From Tetmemena sp. SeJ-2015 (Eukaryota > Ciliophora > Spirotrichea > Sporadotrichida > Oxytrichidae): DNA of 64,000 nucleotides. The notes beneath the pieces are model-generated. The model searched no databases. It was given only the letters and a program-made list of their open reading frames with translations, and had not been told where the DNA came from. The DNA is taken from the NCBI GenBank assembly GCA_027382625.1, contig JAJKFJ010021208.1:1-64000 (forward strand), in the 5' to 3' direction. Positions 62,874 through 64,000 of the stretch are shown piece by piece. The position numbers and the translations under genes were made by a program. Position 1 is the stretch's first letter; each line of letters opens with the position of its first letter.

Positions 62874-64000
62874 ATGGATGAAATGACCACCACAGCTAAA
62901 GATAACCCATTCACTATACAGCAGAGCAATCTCAACTCTAAATTTAATGTTAAACATCTATAATTGTATTAACTTTTACTCTGGCTAATTTTCAAAGATG
63001 GGAGAGAATTTTTAACTAAGCCGTGCCAATAGCATGAATTCTAATATGACTACTTCCACTAAGAGATTCTAAATATTAATTATTCTTGGCTAAAATCAAG
63101 GTTTCAGACTATCACGATCCAGAACTACAACTGATGAACATTAGTGGTTCTCAGTCTAAAGAGCAGAGGATGAAGCGCTAGAGGTAGGGAATCCATCCCA
63201 AATCAAATATATTGACAATCAATCAAGATGACATTATCTAAGCCATACCCTTTGGTGCTTTTCAAATTCGATTCACATTTATCATCTTCATCTAGTACAT
63301 CTCCTCTTCGTTCATAATTTACAATATGGGATTCTTCTTGATGATTTATTGATGTAAATATTTATGAAGCCCTAGTTCTACGAATGCAAATATTCAATCG
63401 ACCCTTATAATGGAGTGTACCCATGCAGTCAACAGTATGTCTGCAACCCCGATATAAAAAACTATCTTATTTCATGGCAGGCTAATAAGAGCAAAGATCC
63501 CCATCTTTTTAATTGGATTGACGATTTAAACATGCATTCATAATATTACTTTTATATCTATAACCTAGCCATTTTCTATTTTTATTGCTTGGACCCTTAT
63601 CATCTGGGACTTTTTGGTGCTTGCATCTGCCTAGGAATGGCTCTTTCAAACTTGCTAATCCCTCTCTTGGTTGAGAAATTTGGAAGGAAGGCGTTTACCT
63701 ATATAGCTTCAATGATTCAACTAATGAGCTGCATCATAATTCTTTACATTCCAACTTACCACATCTTACTTGTCTGTCTATTTTTCATAGGAATCACTCT
63801 GCCTTTTAAACATTTCATCACCTACCCACATCTCATGGAGCTAGTTCCCAGGCAGCAGATTCTAGTGGGTGGAATGATTAGATGCCTAGATTACTTAGTG
63901 CTATCAATAAGTCCTCTCATACTCAACTTTATCACTCATGAGACCAGCATCCTCATTAAAGTCTCTATCTGCCTAAATGTGTTCTCAGTTATCGCTTTGC
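62874..64000 (+). CDS. MFS transporter (organic cation/sugar type), 5' part, IES-interrupted
   Basis: The frame is restored by joining 62874-62968, 63012-63065, 63082-63340 and 63364 onward (at least 348 aa, runs off the window). The N-terminus MDEMTTTAKDNPFTIQQSNL is cytoplasmic. IPFGAFQIR leads into TM1 (FTFIIFIQYISSSFIIYNMG); a long extracellular loop with YECKYSIDPYNGVYPCSQQY and VCNPD holds paired cysteines; then TM2-TM3 flank LLVEKFGRKAF, the MFS motif A (G/E-x-x-GRK). Further helices follow (LLVCLFFIGITLPFKHF; LLSISPLILNF-type). TAG and TAA encode Gln in KPQFYE and HSQYYF. Layout fits the SLC22-like organic cation/carcinine family common in ciliates; substrate unknown. Confidence 0.88.
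62969..63011. other. 43 bp IES 1 of transporter, pointer TTAACT
   Basis: TTAACT lies at 62969-62974 and 63012-63017. Removal joins HLQLYQ to LSRANSMNSNMTTSTKRF; the uncut frame ends at UGA further on. Confidence 0.8.
63066..63081. other. 16 bp IES 2 of transporter, pointer ATTCT
   Basis: ATTCT lies at 63066-63070 and 63082-63086. Removal joins STKRF to LAKIKVSDYHDPELQL. Confidence 0.82.
63341..63363. other. 23 bp IES 3 of transporter, pointer ATGA
   Basis: ATGA lies at 63341-63344 and 63364-63367. It interrupts the end of TM1: removal turns GFFLMIY-UGA into GFFLMKPQFYEC, the expected start of the first extracellular loop. Confidence 0.88.

Overview
The window looks like germline (micronuclear) DNA of a hypotrich/stichotrich ciliate of the Oxytricha, Stylonychia or Tetmemena kind. 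Coding segments read UAA and UAG as glutamine and use only UGA as stop. They are cut by short AT-rich segments bounded by direct repeats of 3-6 bp (pointers), whose removal restores the reading frame; these are internal eliminated sequences (IESs). No telomeric repeats are present. Genus is inferred from this architecture, not from a database match.

About 1-62.3 kb is a head-to-tail array of five paralogous genes, all on the minus strand. A is only the 5' end (start codon at 1313). The others are B (stop 7353, start 21259), C (22938-34025), D (36478-44658) and E (47205-62283). Each encodes a large secreted or plasma-membrane protein: N-terminal signal peptide, beta-rich extracellular repeats, at least one dystroglycan-type cadherin-like (Cadg) module, a cysteine-containing juxtamembrane part, several transmembrane helices and a charged cytoplasmic tail. 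The macronuclear-destined segments (MDSs) lie in the same order in all copies, so the locus appears non-scrambled. Exons and IES positions are largely shared, but IES lengths differ up to about 35-fold between copies.

B carries frameshifts and a Tc1/IS630-type transposon inside coding sequence and is probably a pseudogene. E has one in-frame UGA. D and E share a one-base deletion. C is the longest-open copy in the stretches compared, but no copy was translated end to end.

The non-coding space holds many mobile elements. These are a 4.5 kb element in E with near-identical 2 kb inverted arms, a 610 bp element with an 8 bp target duplication, three copies of a 310 bp family with inverted ends, several other inverted-repeat elements, a 927 bp Tc1/IS630-like element, and a 630 bp palindrome at the left edge. 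Four ORFs in the ciliate code sit inside large IESs; because UGA is the only stop, ORF length alone is weak evidence for them.

From 62874 to the right edge, on the plus strand and divergent from E, is the 5' part of a major facilitator superfamily transporter gene cut by three short IESs (43, 16 and 23 bp). Removing them gives one continuous frame, which is the clearest single proof of germline architecture here.
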